DNA from: an uncultured Bacteroidales bacterium
GTDB taxonomy: Bacteria; Bacteroidota; Bacteroidia; Bacteroidales; Bacteroidaceae
DNA length: 34,605 nt
Assembly (NCBI GenBank): GCA_937914945.1
Contig: CALGJF010000071.1
Coordinates: 1-34,605, forward strand
Direction: 5' to 3'
The notes beneath the pieces are model-generated. The model was given only the letters and a program-made list of their open reading frames with translations, did not search any database and was not told where the DNA came from. The translations under genes were made by a program, and so were the position numbers. Shown here piece after piece: positions 25,287-32,677 of the stretch; position 1 is the first letter of the stretch, and every line of letters starts with the position of its first letter.

Positions 25287-25943
25287 TTATTTATCATCGG
25301 AGGCATCAAGGCCTTCGAGACGATTAAACATCAACGACAGGTGAGCATAGAGCGATGTATTCTGCACAACAATATTTTCGGGCACCCTTATACGTAGCGG
25401 GGTGAAATTCCATATCGCCTTCACACCCCACACGACCATTTTGTCGGCCACCTCCTGCGCGCTGTCGATGGGCACGGTCAAAACACCTATTTTCACATTG
25501 TGGCGGCGCATCAGCTTTTCGAGTTCGCTGATGTGATACACCGGAATACCCGACACATTATGCCCCACAACACGTTGATTGACATCGAACGCCGCAACCA
25601 CCTCAAGCCCGAACTGCTTCAAACCCGAGTCGTTGAGCAGGGCTGTGCCCAAACGCCCCACCCCGAACAAAAATGCCTTATGCATGCGGGTGAAACCCAG
25701 AAAGTCCTCGAGCACCTGCAACAGATGGTCGATATCATAGCCCACACGGGTGCGGCCTATGATATTCACACACGAGAGATCCTTGGCTATCTGCGATGCC
25801 ACTATGTTTGTCTCCTTCGACAAGCGGGTAGACGAAACAAACTGCTCGCCTCTTGATTTAAGCAGGCGACACACCGACAGATACCACGGCAAGCGGCGCA
25901 ATGTGGGTTCGGGAACTCTATCTATGTTGTTTGCAAAAGACAT
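25287..25943 (-). CDS. rex: Redox-sensing transcriptional repressor Rex
   Basis: Rex is a dimeric NAD(H)-sensing repressor that leaves DNA when NADH rises and so de-represses fermentation and respiration genes. It has 218 residues: an N-terminal winged helix (PEPTLRRLPWYLSVCRLL, about 10-80), then a Rossmann domain with the nucleotide loop FGVGRLG (93-99) and a C-terminal swapped helix (LYAHLSLMFNRLEGL). It heads a leftward cluster with an FAH-family enzyme, porU and porV. A TACTTTTG box lies 35 bases upstream. Confidence 0.94.
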   Translation of the reverse strand: MSFANNIDRVPEPTLRRLPWYLSVCRLLKSRGEQFVSSTRLSKETNIVASQIAKDLSCVNIIGRTRVGYDIDHLLQVLEDFLGFTRMHKAFLFGVGRLGTALLNDSGLKQFGLEVVAAFDVNQRVVGHNVSGIPVYHISELEKLMRRHNVKIGVLTVPIDSAQEVADKMVVWGVKAIWNFTPLRIRVPENIVVQNTSLYAHLSLMFNRLEGLDASDDK

Positions 25944-25977
25944 ATTGTGTTTCTCACGCGTATAATTTATAACGTAA

Positions 25978-25985
25978 CAAAAGTA
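25978..25985 (-). promoter_or_regulatory. Probable rex promoter -7 box
   Basis: The minus strand reads TACTTTTG, a match to TAnnTTTG, in the rex/SUI1 divergent region (25944-26077). The transcript would start near 25971. I could not find an equally good box for the rightward SUI1 gene. Confidence 0.45.
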
Positions 25986-26077
25986 ATGTTATTTTACGAG
26001 CAATTAAAATTTGGATACAAAATATTCAAAAATATAGAGTATATTAGCGGCGACAAAACAATAAGAGCAACAACAAA

Positions 26078-26428
26078 ATGCCACAACCCATGAAGAAGAA
26101 CGACTGGAAAGAGAGGCTGAATATCGTATATTCCACCAACCCCGATTTCCAATATTTTACCGATGAAAAGGAGGAAATTTGCACCCTGCCCAAGCAACAG
26201 CAGAAACTGCGGGTGAGCATAGAAAAGAACCACCGCGGCGGAAAGACTGTTACGCTTGTTAAAAATTTCACAGGCAACGACAACGACCTTAAAGAGCTTG
26301 GCAAGCTGCTGAAAACAAAGTGCGGCAGCGGAGGCAGCGTAAAAGATGGCGAGATACTTGTGCAAGGCGACTTCAAGGAGAAGGTTATTGAACTGCTCAA
26401 AAAGGAGGGGTACACCCAAACAAAATAA
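26078..26428 (+). CDS. SUI1/YciH-family translation factor
   Basis: A bacterial homologue of eukaryotic eIF1 (SUI1), 116 residues. The SUI1 domain (about 42-112) shows LRVSIEKNHRGGKTVTLVKNFTG, then LKELGKLLKTKCGSGGSVKDGEILVQGDFKEKVIELLKKEGY in two parts, the conserved basic loop and KxxCGxGGSVK motif. A Lys/Gln-rich N-terminal part precedes it. Bacterial YciH has been linked to start-codon fidelity and stress; the exact role here is unknown. It is divergent from rex and 93 bases before pyrE, which has its own promoter. Confidence 0.92.
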   Translation: MPQPMKKNDWKERLNIVYSTNPDFQYFTDEKEEICTLPKQQQKLRVSIEKNHRGGKTVTLVKNFTGNDNDLKELGKLLKTKCGSGGSVKDGEILVQGDFKEKVIELLKKEGYTQTK

Positions 26429-26460
26429 CGAAAGTAACACGCCGTTGATATATTTTTTAC

Positions 26461-26468
26461 TATCTTCG
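26461..26468 (+). promoter_or_regulatory. Promoter -7 box for the pyrE-SRPBCC-argH operon
   Basis: TATCTTCG followed by CAC is a typical Bacteroidota -7 element. Transcription would begin near 26474, about 48 bases before pyrE. A TTG lies upstream at 26444 but too close for standard spacing. Confidence 0.55.
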
Positions 26469-26521
26469 CACAATAAACATCCGATAATATAAGATTCATA
26501 AACTTTTAATAATATACAATT

Positions 26522-27166
26522 ATGGCAAACAAATCAGAACTTATCCTTGCAGCCGAGCTGCTTAAAATCAAAGCCGTAAAATTGCAACCCACAGAGCCTT
26601 TCACATGGGCGTCGGGCTGGAAATCGCCCTTTTACTGCGACAATCGCAAGACACTTTCGTTCCCCGAATTGCGCACACGCGTGAAATTGGGGCTCGCAAA
26701 CCTCATACTCGAAGAATTCCCCGAAGCCGACACCGTGGCAGGCGTTGCCACAGGAGCCATTGCACAAGGAGCCCTTGTTGCCGAAGAGCTTGGCAAGCCT
26801 TTTGTATATGTACGCCCCAAAGCAAAAGACCATGGACTTGGCAACCAGATTGAAGGCGACATACAACCCGGAGCAAAGGTTGTTGTAATAGAGGACCTTG
26901 TATCAACAGGCCTCAGCAGCCTTAAAGCCGTTGATGCGCTGCGTGCAGCAGGCGTTGAGGTTGTGGGCATGGTAGCATCCTTCACATACGGATTCAGCGT
27001 AGCCCAGGAGGCATTCGCCAATGCAGGTGTCAAACTCATCACCCTCACAAACTACGAGGCAGTGCTCGAGGCGGCAAAAGAGACCGGTTACATAACAGAG
27101 GAGGTTATGCCCACACTCAAAGAGTGGCGCGCCAACCCCTCGGAGTGGAGAAACGACTTAAAATAA
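26522..27166 (+). CDS. pyrE: Orotate phosphoribosyltransferase
   Basis: PyrE joins orotate to PRPP to form OMP in pyrimidine synthesis. It has 214 residues. The N-terminal FTWASGWKSPFYCDNRK is the orotate-binding region, GVATGAIAQGALVAEELGKP the hinge, PKAKDHGLGNQIEG (99-112) the flexible catalytic loop, and VVVIEDLVSTGLSS (120-133) the PRPP loop with acidic pair E124-D125. It is first in a tight operon with an SRPBCC protein (6-base gap) and argH (9-base gap). Confidence 0.96.
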   Translation: MANKSELILAAELLKIKAVKLQPTEPFTWASGWKSPFYCDNRKTLSFPELRTRVKLGLANLILEEFPEADTVAGVATGAIAQGALVAEELGKPFVYVRPKAKDHGLGNQIEGDIQPGAKVVVIEDLVSTGLSSLKAVDALRAAGVEVVGMVASFTYGFSVAQEAFANAGVKLITLTNYEAVLEAAKETGYITEEVMPTLKEWRANPSEWRNDLK

Positions 27167-27172
27167 ACCATT

Positions 27173-27583
27173 ATGAGCCAATACGAAAGTAGTGTAAAAA
27201 ACATCCCCTACTCACAGGAGAGAGTATATAGCAAACTCGAAGACCTCAACAACCTCGAAAGCATCAAGGACCGCATACCGCAGGACAAGGTAAAAGAACT
27301 AACCTACGACCGCGACCATGTTACCGTGGATGTGCCCCCTGTGGGAAAAATCACATTGAAGATAATAGAGCGCGAAGCGCCCAAATGCATTAAGTTCGAG
27401 GCCGAAGGCTCGCCCATGCCCGCCAATTTTTGGATACAGATAATCCCCGATGGCGAGCAAGCATCTAAAATGCGTGTAGTGGCAAAAGCCGAGATAAATT
27501 TCATGCTACGTGCAATGATTGAAAAGCCGTTGAAAGACGGGCTTGAAAAGATTGCCGATGCACTTGCATTAATAGCATACTAA
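27173..27583 (+). CDS. SRPBCC (START-like) family protein
   Basis: A 136-residue protein with the helix-grip layout: N-terminal strand SSVKNIPYSQERVYSKLEDLNNLESIKDRIP, strands containing VTVDVPPVGKITLKIIEREAPKCIKFEAEG, and a long C-terminal helix MIEKPLKDGLEKIADALALIAY that would cover the hydrophobic cavity. Family members bind lipids, hormones or other hydrophobic ligands; no ligand can be named. The pyrE-SRPBCC-argH order recurs in Bacteroidales as far as I recall. No signal peptide. Confidence 0.85.
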   Translation: MSQYESSVKNIPYSQERVYSKLEDLNNLESIKDRIPQDKVKELTYDRDHVTVDVPPVGKITLKIIEREAPKCIKFEAEGSPMPANFWIQIIPDGEQASKMRVVAKAEINFMLRAMIEKPLKDGLEKIADALALIAY

Positions 27584-27592
27584 AAAAGGATT

Positions 27593-28933
27593 ATGGCAAA
27601 AAAACTTTGGGAGAAGAACATTGATGTAAACCCCGAGATTGAGCGTTTCACAGTGGGCAAAGACCGCGAGCTCGACCTCTTTCTTGCGCCATACGATGTA
27701 ATAGGCTCGCTGGCACATAGTGCCATGCTTGCCACCATAGGCATGCTCACCGAGGAGGAGAAAAACAGCCTGCACAGCGAGTTGCGCAACATATACGCCA
27801 CCATTGAGAGAGGCGAATTTGTTATTGAAGAGGGGGTGGAAGACGTACACTCGCAGGTGGAACTTATGCTCACACGCAAACTGGGCGACACGGGTAAAAA
27901 AATACACAGCGGCCGTTCGCGTAACGACCAAGTGTTGCTCGACCTGAAACTATTCACACGCAAAGAGTTGCAGGATGTGTGCGAGGCTGTAAAAGAGCTT
28001 TTCGATGCGCTCATTGAGCAAAGCGACAAACACAAAGAGGTACTCATGCCCGGATACACACACCTGCAGGTGGCAATGCCATCGTCGTTCGGCCTGTGGT
28101 TTGGCGCATACGCCGAGAGCCTTGCCGATGATATGCTCTTCCTGCAAGCAGCATACACAATGTGCAACCGCAATCCGTTAGGCTCGGCAGCCGGTTACGG
28201 CTCGTCGTTCCCCCTCAACCGCACAATGACCACCGAACTACTTGGATTCGACACAATGAACTACAACGTGGTCTATGCCCAAATGGGCCGTGGCAAATGC
28301 GAGAGAAACGTGGCATACGCCCTCGCAAGCGTGGCCGGCACATTGGCAAAAATGGCATTCGATGCATGCATGTTCAATTCGCAGAACTTCGGTTTTGTGA
28401 AACTGCCCGCCGAATGTACCACAGGTTCAAGCATCATGCCACACAAAAAGAACCCCGACGTGTTTGAGCTGTTGCGGGCCAAATGCAACCGTCTGCAAGC
28501 ACTGCCCACCGACATCATACTCATAATGAACAATCTGCCCTGTGGCTACTTCCGCGACTTGCAGATAATAAAAGAGCTCTTTCTGCCCGCTTTCGGCGAG
28601 CTCAAAGAGTGCATCGCAATGGCAACCTACATTATCAAGCGCATAGAGGTAAACAAGAATATCCTCGACGACAGCCGCTACGATGCAATGTTCAGCGTGG
28701 AGGAGGTAAACCGCCTTGCCGCCGAGGGCATGCCGTTCCGCGATGCATATAAGAAGGTGGGGCTCGACATCGAGGCCGGGACATTTGTTCCATGCAAAAA
28801 CATCACCCACACACACGAAGGCAGCATAGGCAACCTGTGCAACGAGCAAATAAAGGAATTCATGGAAAAAACATACAACGCCATGAACTTCCAAAAGAGC
28901 CTTCAAGCAGAAGAAGCCCTGCTTGCCCGATGA
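27593..28933 (+). CDS. argH: Argininosuccinate lyase
   Basis: ArgH splits argininosuccinate into arginine and fumarate, the last step of arginine synthesis. It has 446 residues. The superfamily signature GSSIMPHKKNP is at 278-288, with the catalytic serine loop. SGRSRNDQV (107-114) and GYTHLQVAMPSS (154-165) are the two other conserved regions. The terminal helix domain is slightly shorter than in E. coli. It shares an operon with pyrE. The fumarate released is the substrate of the fumarase at the left edge. Confidence 0.96.
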   Translation: MAKKLWEKNIDVNPEIERFTVGKDRELDLFLAPYDVIGSLAHSAMLATIGMLTEEEKNSLHSELRNIYATIERGEFVIEEGVEDVHSQVELMLTRKLGDTGKKIHSGRSRNDQVLLDLKLFTRKELQDVCEAVKELFDALIEQSDKHKEVLMPGYTHLQVAMPSSFGLWFGAYAESLADDMLFLQAAYTMCNRNPLGSAAGYGSSFPLNRTMTTELLGFDTMNYNVVYAQMGRGKCERNVAYALASVAGTLAKMAFDACMFNSQNFGFVKLPAECTTGSSIMPHKKNPDVFELLRAKCNRLQALPTDIILIMNNLPCGYFRDLQIIKELFLPAFGELKECIAMATYIIKRIEVNKNILDDSRYDAMFSVEEVNRLAAEGMPFRDAYKKVGLDIEAGTFVPCKNITHTHEGSIGNLCNEQIKEFMEKTYNAMNFQKSLQAEEALLAR

Positions 28934-28949
28934 ATCCATAAAAACAGTT

Positions 28950-28992
28950 AAACGCAACCGCACTGCATAATAAACGTAGCGCGGTTGCGTTT
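28950..28992 (+). terminator. Hairpin terminator after argH
   Basis: A perfect 12-bp stem (AAACGCAACCGC 28950-28961 and its complement 28981-28992) with a 19-base loop, followed by T and A/T bases. It ends the pyrE-argH operon. Confidence 0.75.
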
Positions 28993-29031
28993 TATACACA
29001 AAATACGCCACACACAAAATCATATAACAGG

Positions 29032-29556
29032 ATGAGAAAAAGAATACTACTACTTGCAACAATAATAGCCACACTCACTGCATGCACCGACGAGGCAAGC
29101 AATTCAAGCTACCCCGTATATTTCAGTTGCGATGCATCCATACCACCCTATAACTCCATGCATGGGCTGGGGCAATACATAATAGTTACCCAAAGTGGCG
29201 GCGCAGCATACAAGGTGCGCTACTACGAGGGCAGCAACGAGGTTGAAAAAACAGAAAGACTGACAGCAATACAACTGCAGCAAGGCACATTCTATTACGG
29301 ACTTGGCGGTCTCATCATAGGCACACCATCTACATACGACGGTAACAAATGGGCGTTCGACCTCGCCTGCCCCAAGTGCGATTCAAGAAATCGCAAACTC
29401 ACCATTACACAACCTATCGGGCACGCCCATTGCACAAAATGCGGCAGCAAATACGACCTGAATAGCGGAGGCATACCCATAGAAGGCGACTCGCGCCCCA
29501 TGTGGCGTTATCGTGTAGCCGAAGGCATGCCACCCTATGTGGTTGTAGCCAACTAA
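29032..29556 (+). CDS. Lipoprotein with a Rieske-like fold and a four-cysteine metal site
   Basis: A 174-residue lipoprotein with signal MRKRILLLATIIATLTAC (Cys 18). The C-terminal half contains two CxxC pairs, C113/C116 (ACPKC) and C134/C137 (HCTKC), followed by GSKYDLNSGGIPIEGDSRPMWRYRV. That last block resembles the end of Rieske domains (CPxHGSxFDLxTGxxxxGPA...YxV). Canonical Rieske ligands are Cys-x-His pairs, so this version would more likely bind zinc or a rubredoxin-like iron. The fold assignment is by motif memory only. It stands alone between the argH terminator and tRNA-Leu. Its role, possibly envelope redox, is unknown. Confidence 0.75.
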   Translation: MRKRILLLATIIATLTACTDEASNSSYPVYFSCDASIPPYNSMHGLGQYIIVTQSGGAAYKVRYYEGSNEVEKTERLTAIQLQQGTFYYGLGGLIIGTPSTYDGNKWAFDLACPKCDSRNRKLTITQPIGHAHCTKCGSKYDLNSGGIPIEGDSRPMWRYRVAEGMPPYVVVAN

Positions 29557-29583
29557 GCAACAGAAAATAAAACGCCGCATCGC

Positions 29584-29614
29584 TTTGTTTTATGGGCAAA
29601 ACCCATTATCTTTG
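29584..29614 (+). promoter_or_regulatory. Consensus promoter for tRNA-Leu
   Basis: TTTG (29584-29587), 19 bases, then TATCTTTG (29607-29614): a perfect Bacteroidota housekeeping promoter. Transcription would start near 29620, about 30 bases before the tRNA. Confidence 0.8.
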
Positions 29615-29649
29615 CACAGCTTTACAAAATAAGGCAAAAAAATAAGGTC

Positions 29650-29735
29650 GCTCGAATGGTGGAATCGGTAGACACGAAGGACTTAAAATCCTTTGGCATT
29701 TAAACGCCGTGCGGGTTCAAGTCCCGCTTCGAGTA
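29650..29735 (+). tRNA. tRNA-Leu (anticodon UAA)
   Basis: An 86-base class II tRNA. The acceptor stem GCTCGAA pairs with TTCGAGT (G-U at the first pair), with discriminator A at 29735. The anticodon stem-loop is 29677-29693 with anticodon TAA at 29684-29686. A long variable arm (GGCATTTAAACGCC region) and the T arm GCGGGTTCAAGTCCCGC follow. CCA is not encoded. The 3' half is a classic integration site, and the composition changes just downstream of it. Confidence 0.97.
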
Positions 29736-29741
29736 CGATAT

Positions 29742-29780
29742 ATAATCGCAATCATTTGAAAATTAAATGGTTGCGATTAT
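29742..29780 (+). terminator. Hairpin terminator after tRNA-Leu
   Basis: A 16-bp stem (29742-29757 and 29765-29780) with one G-U pair and a 7-base loop, followed by TGTTTT. The stem is AT-rich with a CGCAA core. Confidence 0.7.
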
Positions 29781-30179
29781 TGTTTTGTATAATTGTACCA
29801 CATTTGCACCACAAAATAATTTGGAAATTCAGATTTAGTTTACTCGTTATATTGTCTAATGTATGACTTTTGTAGTATGCCTGTTCGCGAATACGCAAAT
29901 AATGCATGGAATTTTTCTATGTATGCAAACTTGATGTTGTAGAGTTTAAAATCATAATAATTTTTTTCTTTCTTCCCTTTGTTTGACTTTACTTTAATGA
30001 ACGTATATATATGTACTATAATAAAGTGAAGTAATATTTTTCTTTTATTAGATAAAGTGTATATTGTTTATTCAGAAATCTAAAATAGTTTTTTTTGAAA
30101 AAGTGTATATTTGTATCCAATATTATTATGGAAAAGTGTATATTTGTGCAGAGATTTTCTGTAGAAAAGTGTATAGATT
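29781..30179. other. AT-rich gene-free junction between tRNA-Leu and the accessory island
   Basis: About 400 bases with no credible gene on either strand. It begins just after the tRNA terminator, where G+C falls sharply. It contains the near-repeat TTGTACCACA (29793-29802) and TTGCACCACA (29804-29813), eleven bases apart, which could be recombinase arm sites. The last third carries four AAAGTGTATA repeats (separate entry). I found no second copy of the tRNA 3' end in the window and no integrase fragment. Confidence 0.7.
30054..30175 (+). repeat. Four AAAGTGTATA repeats with embedded -7 boxes upstream of the ATPase gene
   Basis: AAAGTGTATA starts at 30054, 30100, 30133 and 30166 (spacings 46, 33 and 33 bases). 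In the second and third copies the sequence goes on as TATATTTG, a consensus -7 element (30106-30113 and 30139-30146). The fourth runs into the ATG at 30180. They may be tandem promoters, binding sites for an autoregulator, or both. The -33 spacing to the previous copy is longer than standard. Confidence 0.7.
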
Positions 30180-31538
30180 ATGCTGTTTAGAAAGATTAGA
30201 TCATATATTGAGGAATATCTGAGATCGGATGAAAATAAGATTCTTCTTATTGAAGGAGCAAGACAGATTGGTAAATCTTACATCATCAGAGATGTAGGTA
30301 CAGAGCTTTATAGCAATTATGTTGAGATAAACTTTGTTGTAGATGATGAAGGTGAAAAGATTTTCAAAAATGTCCATACAACAGAAGAGTTTTATTTAAA
30401 GTTAAGTATGGTTGCAGGAACCAGGCTGGATAGATACGATAATACATTGGTCTTTATCGATGAGATTCAGCATTATCCGCAATTCCTAACTATGCTCAAA
30501 TTTTTGAAAGAAGAACATAGATATAGGTTTATTAGTAGTGGAAGCCTTTTGGGTATTGCTTTGAAGGGAACTGTTTCTGTTCCTGTCGGAAGTGTAATCC
30601 TTAAGAAGATGTACCAACTTGATTTTGAAGAATTCTTGATTGCAAATGATTTTGGTAAGGATGCGATTGATTATTTAAGAAAGTCTTTTGAAAATAAACA
30701 GTCATTGTCGCTAGAAGTTCATGACAAGGTACTTGGACTTTTTAAGAGATATCTTCTTGTTGGGGGAATGCCTGATGCAGTCAATGAATATCTAGCTACT
30801 CATAATATTGTTAAAGTAAGAGAGACTCAAGAGAATATTAGGGTTCTATATGGTATTGATGCTTCTCGTTATGAAAAAGAGTCAGCTAAGAAGTTGCATA
30901 TTCGTCGAATCTATGATATGATTCCATCCCAAATGGAGAATAAAAAGAAGCGGATTGTTGCAAAAGATATACAGAATAGGAAAGGAGATAGATTCAGTAA
31001 TTATATCGAAGAGTTTGAATATCTAATCAATTCAGGTATTTCAATAGCTTCTAATGCTATTAGTAATCCTAAGTATCCATTAGCTGAATCGCAGCAGAAA
31101 AATCTGTTGAAATTATATATGAATGATGTTGGTATACTTAGTTCTCAATTGTATCAGTATAATGTCCAACCAATATTGAACGATATTGCTAGTATTAATC
31201 TTGGTTCTGTATATGAGAGTGTAGTAGCTCAGGAACTGAAGGCTCATTATAACAAGTTGTTCTATTATGACAATAAACAGAAAGGAGAGGTTGATTTCCT
31301 TGTTGATGACAGTAGTACAATGAGCATTTTGCCAATTGAAGTTAAGTCAGGAAAAGATTATACGGTTCATAGTGCTTTGGATAATTTAATGGCAGTATCA
31401 GATTATCATATTGTCTCTTCAATTGTTCTATCTAACGAAAGAGAAATCAAAAAAAAGGGAAATATTTATTATTTTCCGATTTACTATATAATGTTCATGG
31501 AAAATAAAATACCGAAGAAAGAAGATTTGTACTTTTAA
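30180..31538 (+). CDS. AAA ATPase with C-terminal DUF4143
   Basis: A 452-residue ATPase of the AAA_14/DUF4143 group common in Bacteroidales accessory regions. Walker A is GARQIGKS (26-33), Walker B is LVFIDEIQ (90-97, D94 E95), and the sensor is FISSGSLLG. The second half is DUF4143. Near its end GEVDFLVDD (E370, D372) followed by PIEVKSGK (E387, K389) forms a PD-(D/E)xK nuclease-like signature. No partner gene is fused or overlapping. The gene is very AT-rich compared with the core genes. The group's function is poorly known; some members are proposed nucleases or toxin-like. Cytosolic. Confidence 0.88.
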   Translation: MLFRKIRSYIEEYLRSDENKILLIEGARQIGKSYIIRDVGTELYSNYVEINFVVDDEGEKIFKNVHTTEEFYLKLSMVAGTRLDRYDNTLVFIDEIQHYPQFLTMLKFLKEEHRYRFISSGSLLGIALKGTVSVPVGSVILKKMYQLDFEEFLIANDFGKDAIDYLRKSFENKQSLSLEVHDKVLGLFKRYLLVGGMPDAVNEYLATHNIVKVRETQENIRVLYGIDASRYEKESAKKLHIRRIYDMIPSQMENKKKRIVAKDIQNRKGDRFSNYIEEFEYLINSGISIASNAISNPKYPLAESQQKNLLKLYMNDVGILSSQLYQYNVQPILNDIASINLGSVYESVVAQELKAHYNKLFYYDNKQKGEVDFLVDDSSTMSILPIEVKSGKDYTVHSALDNLMAVSDYHIVSSIVLSNEREIKKKGNIYYFPIYYIMFMENKIPKKEDLYF

Positions 31539-31608
31539 TTAGGATGTGATAAAGTCTGATTAGATTGATATTGACACATTGAAAATGTAATTATACCAGA
31601 TATTAAGA

Positions 31609-31812
31609 ATGCTTTATAACACTAATACATATTTGCAATCTGCAAAGAATACTAAAAATGATGAGTTTTATACTCCATTTGAGGCAATTGAAAAAGAATT
31701 AGTCAACTATCAAGACCAGTTCTTTGATAAGGTCGTACTATGTAATTGTGATGATCCATTTGAATCTGATTTCTGTAGGTTTTTTATAAAATCGAAGAAT
31801 ATTAATTTTTAG
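31609..31812 (+). pseudogene. N-terminal remnant of an EcoRI-family adenine-specific DNA methyltransferase
   Basis: Only 67 codons remain. SAKNTKNDEFYTPFEAIEKEL followed by FFDKVVLCNCDDPFESDFCRFF matches the N-terminus of EcoRI-type N6-adenine methyltransferases (NDEFYT...DIExEL...VxCNCDDPxxSxF). The normal continuation (NFxxLGLKKLI) is cut by TAG at 31810. Reading one base back (from 31809) gives LGYKSY for a few residues, so a frameshift followed by loss of the rest is likely. The AdoMet and NPPF-type catalytic motifs are absent, so it cannot methylate. The next gene begins 12 bases after the stop. It marks past presence of a restriction-modification or solitary methylase gene. Confidence 0.75.
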
Positions 31813-31824
31813 GCTATAAAAGTT

Positions 31825-32130
31825 ATGAATATACAAGAAGCACTACATATTATAAAAGAAAAAATATTACAGTGTGAACAAACTGGTAAAATGTTTGATT
31901 TGCCAAAAATTGAAAATGCACAAGTAGTAATAAATGATTTACCTAATGAGGGAGCTGATTTGCTTCATCGGCAATATAAAATAGATATTGATAACGGTGA
32001 GAGCATTTATATAGACTATCATTCTAAAGATAAATGTCGTACTTTTCAAAGTAATCCTGATCGTAGTGTGATATTGGTAAAATGTTCTTTACCTGAATTG
32101 GATTTTACATATTCATGGGATGAAAAATAA
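31825..32130 (+). CDS. Unrecognised 101-residue protein, first gene of the HD operon
   Basis: I do not recognise this protein. It is 101 residues, acidic, without signal peptide or membrane segment. A helical N-terminus (IQEALHIIKEKILQCEQTG) is followed by alternating strand-like stretches (AQVVINDLP, YKIDIDNGESIYIDYH, RSVILVKCSLPELDFTYSW). It has two well-spaced cysteines (17, 87) plus one in KCR, but no metal motif. It starts inside the decayed methylase region and ends 12 bases before the zinc-ribbon gene, so it is probably co-transcribed with the HD gene. Codon use is as AT-rich as its neighbours. Confidence 0.6.
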   Translation: MNIQEALHIIKEKILQCEQTGKMFDLPKIENAQVVINDLPNEGADLLHRQYKIDIDNGESIYIDYHSKDKCRTFQSNPDRSVILVKCSLPELDFTYSWDEK

Positions 32131-32142
32131 TAATAATATTTA

Positions 32143-32364
32143 ATGATTATGGGTTACTATAGAGAAATTAAGTGCCAAAAATGTGGTACATTAGTAGGTA
32201 TAAAGGAAGTTAATATTATAATGCCGTATAAGAGCATAGAGACAGCTGAATGTCCTATCTGTGGAGAGACTATCTTTAAGCACAATACTAGAGGCGACTT
32301 TGAATCCGAAGTCATATCAACTGAAAATACAAGCGAAGCATATAAATCAAAAATATCAAAATAA
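32143..32364 (+). CDS. Small zinc-ribbon protein
   Basis: A 73-residue protein with two CxxC knuckles, CQKC (about 10-13) and CPIC (about 37-40), separated by 23 residues: a classical zinc ribbon. Flanking GTLVGIKEV and GETIFKHN are typical treble/ribbon turns. A second ATG at 32149 (MGYYREIKCQKCG) is an equally good start. The C-terminus is polar and probably disordered. Its stop overlaps the next start (TAATG at 32362-32366). Zinc ribbons of this size often bind nucleic acid or act as adaptors, but nothing more specific can be said. Confidence 0.7.
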   Translation: MIMGYYREIKCQKCGTLVGIKEVNIIMPYKSIETAECPICGETIFKHNTRGDFESEVISTENTSEAYKSKISK

Positions 32365-32675
32365 TGTTTGTCGAAATTGATTCAACTGATATTATCGCTT
32401 TTCTTATAAAAAAAAGTGATTTTTGTAATGACTTTGAGATTCCTTTCTCAAAGATTCTTCATTTAGCCAAAGCAATCGAATCAGAGAATGAGGATATTCT
32501 AACATTCTGTGATAGCGTATCTATAGATGCATTTAGGTGCGCTTTTACATCAAATGTTGTTATAGAACATTCAACGATTAAAATTTCCAATGCACGTAAT
32601 ATACGTTCTAATTTAGAGAGATTGCTTCCACCACAGCGAATAATGGATTTACTTGAAGACATTAACAAAAGATAA
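32364..32675 (+). CDS. Unrecognised 103-residue protein between zinc ribbon and HD genes
   Basis: Not recognised. 103 residues, mostly helical by eye (FEIPFSKILHLAKAIESENEDILTF in part, NIRSNLERLLPPQRIMDLLEDIN), acidic, with no signal or membrane segment. The start shares an A with the previous stop and the HD gene begins two bases after the stop, so translation of the three genes is probably coupled and the products may form a complex. No catalytic motif is visible. Confidence 0.6.
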   Translation: MFVEIDSTDIIAFLIKKSDFCNDFEIPFSKILHLAKAIESENEDILTFCDSVSIDAFRCAFTSNVVIEHSTIKISNARNIRSNLERLLPPQRIMDLLEDINKR

Positions 32676-32677
32676 AT

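Noticed and set aside
25944..25975. Possible Rex operator (TTGTGTTTCTCACG) just before rex
   Set aside because: Only one half matches the TTGTGAAnnnnTTCACAA type; the palindrome is too weak to call.
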